From contig NW_001865063.1 of the NCBI RefSeq assembly GCF_000002865.3, forward strand, positions 312,557 to 376,556: a stretch of 64,000 bases of DNA, written 5' to 3'. Below the pieces are notes generated by a model that had not been told where the DNA came from, searched no databases, and saw only the letters and a program-made list of their open reading frames with translations. This document shows, piece by piece, positions 1 to 10,400 of this stretch (its first letter is position 1; each line of letters starts with the position of its first letter). The translations under genes were made by a program, and so were the position numbers. Source of the stretch: Monosiga brevicollis MX1. Taxonomy: Eukaryota; Opisthokonta; Choanoflagellata; Craspedida; Salpingoecidae.

Positions 1-447
1 ACAAAGGTGCACTTTATGANTTACATTTGGGAAGTAAAGTGGGCATACGTATGTGTGGACCACCACGTACCAGTTGGAGCTGATCTAGCTGAGCATTTTA
101 GTATTTTACTAAATACCTGCATGGTTGAAAGCGGTTTACTGTTGTGGTTGGGCATTAAATTACTTCTGTCTGAATCGTGGCAAAAAGTATTTTCGAAAGG
201 ATTTTCAAGCTTGGCGGCTTGGAGTTGCAGGCAATAACGATGTAAAATACTTTTAGATCCTTTTCCGTACTGTTCGCCCATTTTTTTTTTTTCATTTTTT
301 TTTTTTTTTTTTCGTGCAGCACAGTCGTGATTTTGAGCCGAGCTTGGCGCTGACACCAGACGCATCGCCGGGGCCATGTGTGCGGGTGTGCGGCGGTGTG
401 CGCCGGCGTGAGCACGCCTCATTCTGCTCGTTGCTTGCTGGGTGAAA
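1..447. other. Upstream region of the Sfi1-like gene
   Basis: No convincing gene is seen here. The stretch holds a nearly pure T run at about 281–312 and one undetermined base at position 20. It probably carries the promoter and 5' UTR of the gene starting at 448, but no promoter motif was recognised. Confidence 0.5.
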
Positions 448-3400
448 ATGAGTCGTGGCGACGAGGCAGCCCGGGCTCGGGACGCCCTTTTGGCCGATCT
501 TGGGCTCGACCGAGCTGTTGCCGCTGAACTCGAGGCCCCAGACAGGCCGAGATTCAGGCCTAGGGGGGAAGCTTCCAACGCCCTCGCCGAGCTGCAAGGC
601 CAGAACCACGCGGCACTTGCCCATTTCCCGGACACGAGGTCTGACCCAGTCTGGGCCAGCGCGAGCGACACCCAATGGCGTTTGCATGTGGATCATCTAC
701 TGCACAGCCTCAATGCAAGGCCCGCTACTGACCGCATCAACCTGATCACACCACTTTCCTGTGACACTAAACACCTCTGGTCCGCCCTTGCCGCTGCCGT
801 GCGTTTACATCCCGTTGTGGCTCTTGAAATCCCTGCAGATCAACCCGTGACGAGTCAAATCCTTTGGCTCAAGCTCTGCCTGCGCCGCTGGCGCCGCTTC
901 CACGCTGAAGCCCTCGCCCGTCATGCCCTTGCCATAGCACAAGCCAATCGGTTTGCCGTGTTTCAATCCATCGACGCGGCTTGGGCTCAATGGAAGGCTG
1001 CCTTTTTCCGTAAAACCTTTCCTGCTGATGCCCTCTGCCGCCACCACCTGCTTCGCTGCCACTGGGACCAATGGCGCAAAGCCACAGCAGATCTCCGGCG
1101 CGCTCGCTGCCAGCTCCATCGACGTACACTCCACCAGACTCTCACCAAGTGGAGGCGCTTTTCTGCTGCTGCCCACGCCCGCACCGTTGAGTCCCAGCGC
1201 TGGAGCGATGCCCGGAGTCAAACCCAAGCCCTTCATCGCTGGTCCCACGCTTGGTTGGCTGCCCTTGAGCGCGAGCGGCAAGCCCATCACCAATGGGCTC
1301 GAAATCGCCTTCGGCGCTGGTACCGTCGTTGGGCTCGCCGCTGTGCCTTGGACCGTGCGGCTCAGCAGTACTCCCACCGGCTCTTGCACCGCGCCTGGTT
1401 TGCGTGGTACCACCGTCTCATCCACCATCAGCACACACTTGCCCAGGCTATATTATGGCACGGTCACACGCACCCGCGTCAGCGGCGCGCGATTTGCTGG
1501 GCTCATTGGCGCGCTCTCCTCGACCACCATTGCCAACGCCAAAGCCGCGCCCGAGTTTGGAATCTTCAGCGTCCCTGGCACCGCTGGCGCGCGCTAACCA
1601 TGTACCACACAGCTCGTATCGAGCCCCTTCGAGCTCGTGCAAAGCAAATGCATTCGCAAGGCCTCTTGCACCGCAGCTTGCAAGCCTGGTCAGCTGTCAC
1701 GCAGCTCGCTCGCCTCTATCACGCCGTGCATCATCGACATGAGCAAGGTCTTTGTATTGCAGCCTGGTCACGTTGGCGCCGGGCCTGGCACGAGCGCCAA
1801 GGGCTCCATGCTCGCATGGACCGAGCCAATGCCCTGGCACGTTGGGTGGCACAACGCTGGACGGCACACGTGCTGCGCCGCCGCCGTCGCCGCCAAGCCT
1901 GGCGCTCCTGGGTTCAAGCCGTGCAGTTGAAAGCTCGCCCCATTCGCTGGCGCCTTTTCAAGGAGCTTCTTCTGCTAGAGCGACTCCGCTTGCAGGCCCT
2001 GACGGCGCAGGCGGCTGCTCGCCATGTTGTGACCACGCCTGCCCCCATTCATGCTCATGCAGCTCTGCGCCGCACCTGGCACACCTGGCGCCAACAGCTG
2101 CTCAAGTCTCGTCAACGTCAACACCAGCTTCAAGAAGCTGAACACCTGCGGGTGCACCAAGGGCTCGCGTGGTCTTGGCAGCGCTGGCGGCTAGTTCACA
2201 ATCGCCGACAACAGCTGCTTCTGCTGGAATCACACGTGCGCGTGCAGCGACAGCAGCACTGCCTGCGTACAGCCCTGCATCACATGCTAGCCTGGCGGTG
2301 CCACCTCCTGCAGCAATCGGCGCAGCTACAGGACTATCGTGCTCGTGGGCGTCTTGCGCACAGCTGGCAATGGTGGCGCTCTTGGATGGCCCTGAACCGC
2401 GCCGCTCGCCACCACGACTACCACAGGCGGCAACAAAAGGTTTGGCGCTACTGGCGCCACATTTATCAGCAGCGTTTGGACGCCCGACACGCTCTCACTT
2501 GGCACTTGCACGACACGCTTCGTCGCTGGCGGACCGTCACGCGTGGTCGCCAGCAGCAGCGCATCAAATATTATCGCTTGCTCCATCGAGCTTGGCATGC
2601 ATGGTATTCCGCTTGGCAGGCCCGTGGGGTGCAACTTCAGCGACGCCAGCTCCTCACCGGTGCCGCCTGGTCACTGTGGCGCGCTCGCTGGCACCACCGC
2701 CAGGCTTCTTCAGCCCGCGCCCATGATCATGCCCTGGTCCTCGAAGCACACTTGGTTCAGAGACGGGCTTGGCGCTGCTGGATTCAGCAACACTGGCTGA
2801 GATATGCCACACGACGACGCGCCTACGCCCTCATGCATTGGGCCTGGCGACAATGGGCCTATGCTGTGCAGGCGCAGGTGGAGTCTGCAGCAAGCGCTCA
2901 GCAGGCTGCCAGAATGGCGTTGGCGCAGCGGGCGTGGCGGGCGTGGCACGATGCTTTGCGTGATCGCGCGTACGCTGACCACTGGCGGCAGCATCGCGCT
3001 TGGTTGCGTTGGCAAAGTGCTTGGCGCTCCAATCGTCAGAACAATGAGCGGGCAAGGCTGCAGATGGAGATGTTCATCCTCCACTCGACTTTTACCAGAT
3101 GGCACTGCAATCTCAAGCGGCTTCGCGCCCAGCAACTTGCTCACGTTCACGCTGCTCAACATCAACGAATGCATCACTTGATCCGCCACACTTGGTTGCG
3201 ATGGCGACATGTCCACCTCCGCCGACAACAGCACGATGCCACAAGGCTTGGTCTAATGCAAGCAAGGCAGACGAGGTGTCTGAGGGCACGGGCTTTGAAA
3301 TGTTGGCGTTTCAACGCGCGCGCGCGACCTGGGCTTCGACTTGTGGAACAGCGCCGGGCGCGGCGGCACTTGCAGCATTGGCGCCACTTGCTGCGCCACT

Positions 3401-4479
3401 TTCTTTACCAAGCCCAGTTGGCTCTTCACCAGCAAAATAAGATGGTGTACATGCACGCCTGGCAACGCTGGAGGCTGGTGTGGCGTACGACAAGCCAGCG
3501 CCACCATCACGATGCTCAACTGGCAACCCAGACCCGGGCTGCTTGGCTAAGCCGGCATGCGCTGACGACCCTGATGTGCCAGTGGCGGTATCATGAACAG
3601 CGCTTGGCGCTCGTGCAGCATCAGCTTACTTGTGGGACAGCATGGCGACGATGGCAGCGTATGTTGCACCGTCATCGCATTCAGAAGGCTAGTGCTGATC
3701 GAGCTGCTGCACGGCAGTGCTTGCGACGTGCCCTGCATACTTGGGTCAAGCAACAGTCTCGCCAACTGATGCGCGTGCAGGAGGCCATCGAACACCGCCA
3801 TCGCGTACTGCGGGGTCACAGCGTGCAAGCCTGGCGCCGATACTTTCACGAATTGTCGGTGGCCCGTTGCTTGGAAAAGTTGCAAGCATGGCGTCGCTTT
3901 CGCCGTCAATTTGCAAAGCAGCAAGATCAATCCCGTCAGCTGGCAGCGCTCGCGACGCAGTGGCTGGCCCACCAGGATCGACAAAGGTGCTTGTTTGCTT
4001 GGCTGCACTGGCGCCAGAGGTGGCAACTTGTTCTACAGGCCTCGGACGATAAGACTGAGGTCCGGCCTGCACTTTCAGGCACATGGGACCACGTCACGCT
4101 TCGCGACAATGGACCAGTCGCGGATATTGGCCGAGACGCTCTGCCTCGTGCCGAACCAGGGACATGGGAGCTCCCGGCTTCTACCGCCGCCTGGGCTTTA
4201 CCATCGAACCTGGGTCGTGTCGATGAGGAGGATAGCTGGTTGCGGCAGAGTATGCGCAGCTGGGCCAGTACGGGTCTGCCCGCGGATAAGGTGCGCAGTC
4301 TTCATCAGTTTTACCTCGTGTTGAGGCTCAAGCGCAATGCGGTGATCCTTCGGAGGTGCTGGCAGCGATGGCGTACGCTGCGTTTGGTTCGGCTGCATGC
4401 TCGGCTTCAACCCTTTGTTTTACAGGAGCTGGCCTCATCGGGCCAGTCAGTGCACGCCTTGAGAGCTTCATCGAGTTAA
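448..4479 (+). CDS. Sfi1-like centrin-binding repeat protein, single exon
   Basis: A single open frame of 1,343 codons. The start is the ATG at 448; the GTG six bases upstream is in frame but not a plausible start. After about 130 residues without obvious features, nearly the whole protein is a series of helical repeats spaced about 33–38 residues apart. Each has a Trp-rich core of the type L-x-x-W-x-x-W or A-W-x-x-W-R, with Arg, His and Gln between; I estimate about 30 repeats. This is the pattern of Sfi1, whose repeats each bind a centrin and form a long filament at the spindle pole body, centrosome or basal body. Length is close to animal SFI1 proteins (about 1,240 residues). The family call is from repeat pattern and length. 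The absence of introns over 4 kb is odd among these intron-rich neighbours. Confidence 0.8.
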   Translation: MSRGDEAARARDALLADLGLDRAVAAELEAPDRPRFRPRGEASNALAELQGQNHAALAHFPDTRSDPVWASASDTQWRLHVDHLLHSLNARPATDRINLITPLSCDTKHLWSALAAAVRLHPVVALEIPADQPVTSQILWLKLCLRRWRRFHAEALARHALAIAQANRFAVFQSIDAAWAQWKAAFFRKTFPADALCRHHLLRCHWDQWRKATADLRRARCQLHRRTLHQTLTKWRRFSAAAHARTVESQRWSDARSQTQALHRWSHAWLAALERERQAHHQWARNRLRRWYRRWARRCALDRAAQQYSHRLLHRAWFAWYHRLIHHQHTLAQAILWHGHTHPRQRRAICWAHWRALLDHHCQRQSRARVWNLQRPWHRWRALTMYHTARIEPLRARAKQMHSQGLLHRSLQAWSAVTQLARLYHAVHHRHEQGLCIAAWSRWRRAWHERQGLHARMDRANALARWVAQRWTAHVLRRRRRRQAWRSWVQAVQLKARPIRWRLFKELLLLERLRLQALTAQAAARHVVTTPAPIHAHAALRRTWHTWRQQLLKSRQRQHQLQEAEHLRVHQGLAWSWQRWRLVHNRRQQLLLLESHVRVQRQQHCLRTALHHMLAWRCHLLQQSAQLQDYRARGRLAHSWQWWRSWMALNRAARHHDYHRRQQKVWRYWRHIYQQRLDARHALTWHLHDTLRRWRTVTRGRQQQRIKYYRLLHRAWHAWYSAWQARGVQLQRRQLLTGAAWSLWRARWHHRQASSARAHDHALVLEAHLVQRRAWRCWIQQHWLRYATRRRAYALMHWAWRQWAYAVQAQVESAASAQQAARMALAQRAWRAWHDALRDRAYADHWRQHRAWLRWQSAWRSNRQNNERARLQMEMFILHSTFTRWHCNLKRLRAQQLAHVHAAQHQRMHHLIRHTWLRWRHVHLRRQQHDATRLGLMQARQTRCLRARALKCWRFNARARPGLRLVEQRRARRHLQHWRHLLRHFLYQAQLALHQQNKMVYMHAWQRWRLVWRTTSQRHHHDAQLATQTRAAWLSRHALTTLMCQWRYHEQRLALVQHQLTCGTAWRRWQRMLHRHRIQKASADRAAARQCLRRALHTWVKQQSRQLMRVQEAIEHRHRVLRGHSVQAWRRYFHELSVARCLEKLQAWRRFRRQFAKQQDQSRQLAALATQWLAHQDRQRCLFAWLHWRQRWQLVLQASDDKTEVRPALSGTWDHVTLRDNGPVADIGRDALPRAEPGTWELPASTAAWALPSNLGRVDEEDSWLRQSMRSWASTGLPADKVRSLHQFYLVLRLKRNAVILRRCWQRWRTLRLVRLHARLQPFVLQELASSGQSVHALRASSS

Positions 4480-4651
4480 CATCTTGTTGAGGATGCATGA
4501 TTGAGAGTGAAAATGTAGGGAGTAGCTGATCAATTCGAAACTTTGAAAACTTTTAATTGACTGAAACAATGCGCGCCGTGGATAGCAACAGCGACTATCT
4601 GGAAACCCGAGGCTTCACGATGGGAAGGGATGATGCAATCGGGCAAAGCAA

Positions 4652-6527
4652 TTATGTTTCTTTGTACTTGTCACTGCTAAAAAGGGAAGAGCTTGACGGG
4701 ATGGGTGCCTCAGTGGCCATGGGCTGTTGGGCGTGTGTTTGGAGCCGATTTGCTCGAATGCCAGCGCCTGGACCATGGCTGTGCCCGTGGCCATGGTCAT
4801 GGTCATGGGCGTGGTCGTGTTCGCATGTATGACCATGGCCATGGCCGTGACTGGGCGCGTCGGCTTCGTCCTGTTGAGCCTGCTGGAAAAACTGTTTTGC
4901 CTGAATAGGGTCCCGAATCAAATTCATGGCTTGATTGAGGATCGCCTGTTGGTGAAAGAGCATGTGGCGTGGGTGAGAAGACACGGGGCAGGGCGAAAGG
5001 GGAGGGCAAAATGGGGTGAAGTGGGAACCTGTTCATCGAGACCAGCTTGCTGTATCTGCTGGCGTGCAAAGGCCAGCTTGCGCATGGCACGAGCCAACGT
5101 GTCCTGTGCATAAGAAGCGTGGTGACGGATCAGAAATGGGGAAAGGTACACATGCCTGAAGCAAGCCACTTCGACGACGACGTGTGGCACACCTCTGCGC
5201 TCAGTTCATCCGCTTGGGTTTGGCGGCGATGCTCAGCAACGCATTCATCTAGGGTTTGGCTTTTCTGCGGGTCCTCCAGAATTTCTTTGATCTCTGGCTG
5301 CCGGACAACGGCGAGTTAGTATACGCCCGTGACGCCCGTGGAGTCTATAAAAACAATGGTTGAAGATGTGACTGGCAAGAGACAAACCATGATGCCGAAA
5401 ACTAGGTCTTGTTGCTGCTTGATGCTGTGATACACTTGCATGCGCTTGTCAAATTCTTCGGGAGAGAGCTCAGCTCGATCAAGGGCCAGCGATTCACTGC
5501 ACAAGCACAAGCACAAGCACAAGCACAAGCAGGCAGGGTCAGCGCTTGGGGCCGGGCATGACAGGAACTGCAAGAGATGAAAGAGGATGGTACGCACAGC
5601 TCCATGGATTCTTGAAAGGCGAGTAAGACCGACTGGCTGTCTTTGAAGCGGCGGCGGGCCTTTTTAAGCTGGCGAATGCCAAAGTCGGGATCTGCATCAA
5701 ATCATGGAGCAATTTCGCGTACAGCAATCAAGGAGCGATTCGGGTGAAGAAGAGAGGCTGTTGCATGGCTGAAGCAAGGGGACGATGCACGCACCAATTC
5801 CATCGTCTTGGAAAATGTCGCGACGCACGTTTTCAGCCTCATCAGCGATATCCTAAGAGTGCGCCACGGCCAGGGGAGTGGCATGCTTTGTGAGATAACG
5901 CAGAAGAATTGCGACAAATGGTGGATGCAAAAAGGAGAAGTGCATGGGCCGTACGCGCTGCGGATCTTGATAGGCGGCTTTGAGGCGGGCAATGGTATCG
6001 GGGGTATTGATGGCCGTCTTGATATGCACGCAAATCGATCGGGCCGGAAGTGAGGGGGGCAACCTGGCGGCGATGATGTGGCCCAGTGCGGCCTGGATGG
6101 TACGAGAGGGACAAGACCTACTTTAAAGTGCTCGAGGTGTTGAAGCAGTTGGTCCATGGTGAGGAGACCGTCATTTTGCAGCTCTCCGGGACTACCAAGC
6201 GCACAGGAGTGGCAAGCAAGGAGGGGTGAGCAAGGGCAGTTTGGACTGCACGGCGGGCCTGCGGGTGGCGCACCGAAGATGGGCTTGTGGCTGCGGCTGC
6301 TCGGCCGTGAGAATGGGGCTCTGCACCCCCATGCCCTGCAGTGCCGTTGTGACGCTCGCAACCGAGGCACCCTCGCTCCGATGCTGCGCCGTCGATGCCG
6401 TGTCCGTCCCTGTTGCTGCTGACAAGGCCGACTCGTCTCGCTCATCATCCGCCGTAATGGCTTTGGCCTCGACCGACCGTTCCTGCGGATGGCCCTTCAG
6501 GCCCATGGCCGCCGCCACCCACTCCAT
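4652..6527 (-). CDS. Unrecognised helical protein with His-rich C-terminus, multi-exon
   Basis: Read from the ATG at 6527 to the TAA at 4652 through at least eight exons. Phase-compatible GT–AG introns join an N-terminal Ser/Thr/Ala-rich segment to several charged helical segments, for example GIRQLKKARRRFKDS (near 5680) and SPEEFDKRMQVYHSIKQQQ (near 5450), then DTLARAMRKLAFARQQIQQ (near 5080). The last exon (about 4652–4955) has a run of about 26 residues alternating His with Gly/Asp/Ala (4790–4865), which could bind metal. One junction near 6110 needs either an intron of only about 29 nt or a sequence error to keep frame. I do not recognise the family. The continuous helix across spliced junctions is the main support for the gene. 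Confidence 0.6.
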
Positions 6528-6649
6528 CCTTCCGTTTCAACACCACACGCACCCACACGGCGGTACCACGACCTCTGGCTCCGTCGCCGACACACACACT
6601 CACACACACTCACGCAAACACGAAAAAGCACACACACGTAAACTTTAAA

Positions 6650-6976
6650 CGAAAGAGAGAGAGAGAGAGAGAGTTTGAGAGAGAGAGTTTGAGAGAGAGA
6701 GTTTGAGAGTTTGAGAGAGAGAGTTTGAGAGAGAGAGAGAGAGAGAGTTTGAGAGAGAGAGAGAGACAGAGACAGAGAGAGAGACAGAGACAGAGAGAGA
6801 CAGAGGGAGAGAGAGAGAGAGAGAGAGACAGAGAGACAGAGAGACAGAGAGACAGAGAGACAGAGAGACAGAGAGAGGGAGGGACAGTGAGAGACAGAGA
6901 CAGAGAGACAGAGAGACAGAGAGACAGAGAGACAGAGAGACAGAGAGACAGAGAGACAGAGAGAGGGAGGGACAGT

Positions 6977-7008
<32 letters not shown>

Positions 7009-7099
7009 GAGACAGAGAGAGACAGAGACATAGAGACAGAGAGACAGAGAGAGAGAGACAGAGAGACAGAGAGACAGAGAGACAGAGACAGAGAGAGAC

Positions 7100-7155
<56 letters not shown>

Positions 7156-7172
7156 TGTGTGTGTGTGTGCGC
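6650..7172 (+). repeat. GA / GACAGA purine tract, about 0.5 kb, ending in GT
   Basis: Almost pure purine on the + strand: first GAGAGAGTTT-type units, then a long array of GACAGAGA units, closing with a short GT tract at about 7154–7170. It lies between the start of the gene ending at 6527 and the 3' end of the hydrolase gene at 7517. The several Ser/Leu-only or Arg/Glu-only reading frames here are by-products of the repeat. Confidence 0.95.
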
Positions 7173-7516
7173 GAGCAATGAGAGAGATGTCAGGCGGTTC
7201 GGTCGTCGGGTGGTGCTATGGTGTTCCATAGGCAGGAGGAGAGAGAGAGAAGGAGTGAGAGACAGCAGCACACACTCGTTCTATGAATCGGAGAAATCTT
7301 CATCGGGCGTGAGGATGATGTGCTCTGCTCAACAGGGGAAAGGATAAAAGAAGAGTGTCTGTGTCAATTCGAAGGAGCGATCGCCAACGCAATGCGCGTC
7401 AATTGAAAGGCAGCGATCTCAAGAACTTGGATCGAATATGATGCCCTTTGGTTTCAAACATGGTCTCGCGCCTCTGAGCGCGCAAGCAACGAACAGGGCT
7501 TGGGGCTTTGATTCAT

Positions 7517-9355
7517 TTAAGCGCGCGCCATGAGCCAACTGATCATGTCATCGCGAACCTACACCAACAGCAGTTCACCAGACCCGAAGTGAGTCGCTGG
7601 ATGTGAGGCGAGAAACACTGAGAAGGAGAGAGAGAGAGAGAGAATTTGGGTCGCCATTGGGTCGCCTTTGGTCAAGCAAGCGTGTTTGCTCTGGGACGTA
7701 CGCGCTCGGCACCGCCGTCTGGCTCGGCAAGCAACGCATGCCAAAACCCTTCATAAATGATTATGTCCTTGTCCTTGGAAATGGCCTTCTCGTGCAGCTC
7801 CCGACTGGCTTGCACCGATGTCACCTTGTCGGCATCGCCATGCTGACACAAAAAGGGTAGATCGTACTTGTCCAGCAGCGATTGGACCTAGACATGTCAA
7901 AAACAAAATCAATGCCAGCGAACACACGCAGTTCCTGCGCCCCCCTCCCTTTCCCTTAAGATCCTGTCCAGGCAGAGAACATGAGAACGCGCATACGTCG
8001 AGAACGGCATCGCGCATTTGCCAGGCCGTCATCAGGCGAGGGCGTCCGTGGTACACCATGGGATCGGCTGCAGCACGCTCTCGCTCCTACTTGAACGTGG
8101 CATGGAGACGCGCAGGATCAAAGTCGGGCGTTGCAAGGCATGGTATGGACTTGGCGGACATGCGTGGTGCCTTTTGCAAACGGCAGCGCACCTTGGGGTC
8201 CTTAAAGCCAAGGTGGTTGGTGCTGGGCACGGGAGCCAGGGGCAGCGTGGGAAACATCCACACAATGTAGTCACCCAACGCAATCTGGCCCCACAAATAC
8301 CAAATAGGATCCGCATGATAGCGTAGAGGCATCGGACACCCATGAGAAAAACGAGAGACCGAGATGGAAACAACCGGAGCGTCAAAAAGGTAAACGACGG
8401 GAAGTCGGCTGGACAAAACCATCCGTCATGGACCGGCAAGGGTCACACTCAGTAGGTTGAAACGTACCACCCAGTCCGGAGGCAACATTTCAGGGGCGAT
8501 GCGGCACATGGGGCATTGCACGACCACGCCCTTGACAATCTTGTGCAACGGCTGTCCGGGCGCCGTAGCCAAGAGAGTAAATGCACCCCCCATGCTCTGG
8601 CCTACAACAACGACAACGCCGGCGGCGATAATACAGCGGTGTCGAGTGAGCTGGTGCTGGTCGGTAGTACCCGGGGTTGAATCACGACCATTACGCACCA
8701 ACAAGGAACATGGGAACATCGGGAAATTCTTGATGGATGGACATGCCATACTCGCCCACTTCAGCGACCAGCTGCTTATAGTCTGGGATATAGGCGCGGA
8801 GACCTAGGAGGCAAGGGCCAAAAGGGCGATGAGATGCCCAACCAGGGCTGACCACTGATGTTAATTTCTCCTCGAGCTCGCGCGTCGCCAAAACATGACA
8901 CATGTGCGTGCGCGCCAAATCAGACCTTCGCTGTGGCCATGACCGGCGTGTGAGATGCCACAAACCATGGCTCCCCGGGATGTCAAATTCTCCACACCAA
9001 TGCGTTCCATCACACCACTGTCGCCCGCAAGAAAGGTGGTCGCACAGAGACATTTGGGGGGCGCGAAAGCGAGCAAAATATGAGCCCTGCCCACCTCAGA
9101 GGCTCTGGCAACGGCAGCTGCGGGCAGCTGTGGCAGCCAAGACTTGAGGAACAAAGTCGGAAGCATCACAGCACACACACACACACACACACAGAGAGCA
9201 CAGGCTTACTCAATATAATGACCATAGCCATGCACCATGAAGACAATCATTCTGGGCACCGGCGTGTCGGGCATGTACCGCACATCGTGCAACTTGACGC
9301 CCCGCTCCGTCACAAAGTATCGGCGATCCGCCTCGGCTGCTTGATCCGCACTCAT
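7517..9355 (-). CDS. Monoacylglycerol-lipase-like alpha/beta hydrolase, multi-exon
   Basis: A serine hydrolase of the monoglyceride lipase type, expected to release fatty acids from monoacylglycerol or related esters. Start is the ATG at 9355 (MSADQAAEADRRYF); stop is the TAA at 7517–7519. Exons in order carry the oxyanion HG segment (VFMVHGYGHYI, near 9225), the AGHGHSEGL strand–turn (near 8935), the nucleophile elbow GQSMGG (near 8600), a core segment at about 8120–8300, then CQHGDADKVTS with the likely catalytic Asp and YEGFWHALL with the likely catalytic His (7720–7880). The last exon codes for a helix ending WLMARA. All three catalytic residues and the usual MGLL spacing are visible. A CA tract (9172–9192) sits in the first intron. 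No signal peptide is apparent. Confidence 0.85.
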
Positions 9356-9596
9356 CCTGGCTCGCACAAGAACACCTTCACCACCACCACCACCAGCACG
9401 CACCCTCTCACCCACCCAATACGTCTCTATCCAATCCCCACGCAGGCAAAGATGCGGCAAGCACACGGGCAAGAAGAAGCCCTGCGATCACGGTCTCGGG
9501 CACCAGCAGAAGCAGAGCGACGTCGCACGCGCCACTGACTGACACTTCAAGAAAAAATAAAATAAAAAATAAAAAATTGAAAAATAATTGTGTTTG

Positions 9597-10375
9597 TCAT
9601 TGTCTCTGACAATGGTGATAGAGGGGATGTAATCTCTTCGAAGAGCCAACGAACTTTCTATATCTCTTGATACTGCATGCTTTTATCGTTGGTATTTGCA
9701 TGTCTGAGTGTCTTGTCTCTGGATTCGACAGGATTGGGTTCACAACCTCTGAAACGGGCTTGAAAAAGCGATTCGTGTCTGCAACGGACAGCTCCGGCAG
9801 CGGGCTGCTCTTCCTCCTCCCTAGGTACTCCTCTGCCATCGCGAAGCGAGCTTTGGTTGGACAAGTCAACACCGGGCGCAGGCTTTGTGAGGTGGTGGGT
9901 GCTGAAAACATTGACCTTCAAAAGCCCTCTCTGCGCACAGACGACGTCGTGGGAGGATGCGAAGCGCGGGCGCTCAGCAATGTCGGGCTGGGCCCCTCCT
10001 GTGGCGGCTGGCGATGGCAACGGTTGTGGTGATGGTGCCTATCAACGCCATCAATGACACCCTTGGCAATGACGTTCCAGCCGAAACAAATCAGTTGGGC
10101 CTTGAAAATCAGACCATGCCGATCTTTGCGGGGCTTGACTTTGCCTGGCAGCGTCGAGTTTTAGGTACGCGAATGGGGTCTTGAGGCGCACCAGTGTCAT
10201 GAGGCTTACCAGTGTCATGAGGCTTAGGGTGTTGCTTTCGACTGTAGATGCGTTTGAGACGCCTCATCGCCTGGGTACCTTTGGGAGCCGGTGGGACGCT
10301 CCGGCCCAGCATGCCCTCATGTCTTTTACGCCGGGAGTGAATGGCGACTTTGCCTTTCCCGCGACCTTTTTTCAT
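9597..10375 (-). CDS. Possible small gene, product unknown (doubtful)
   Basis: On the minus strand there is a very basic open segment from an ATG at 10375 (MKKGRGKGKVAIHSRRKR) to about 10110, and a second open segment at 9597–9911 with protein-like composition (for example SVADTNRFFKPVSEVVNP). They could be exons of one gene, but I could not find a fully convincing junction. The first ATG lies only 26 bp from the start chosen for the divergent gene at 10401, so one of the two starts is probably wrong. An 18-bp tandem duplication (ccagtgtcatgaggctta twice) is at about 10191–10228. No family is recognised. Confidence 0.25.
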
Positions 10376-10400
10376 CGAGCCATGGGCAACCTGTACGCCA

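Noticed and set aside
805-1434. 209-codon minus-strand frame inside the Sfi1-like gene
   Set aside because: It is antisense to the Trp-rich repeats, which explain the frame; GC-rich repeats often leave open antisense frames.
5702-6448. 248-codon minus-strand frame
   Set aside because: It overlaps several exons of the 4652–6527 gene in the wrong frame for part of its length; the spliced model gives a more continuous helical protein.
6645-7271. Long minus-strand frame of Ser/Leu and plus-strand frames of Arg/Glu
   Set aside because: They are translations of the GA/GACAGA tract and have no non-repeat protein content.
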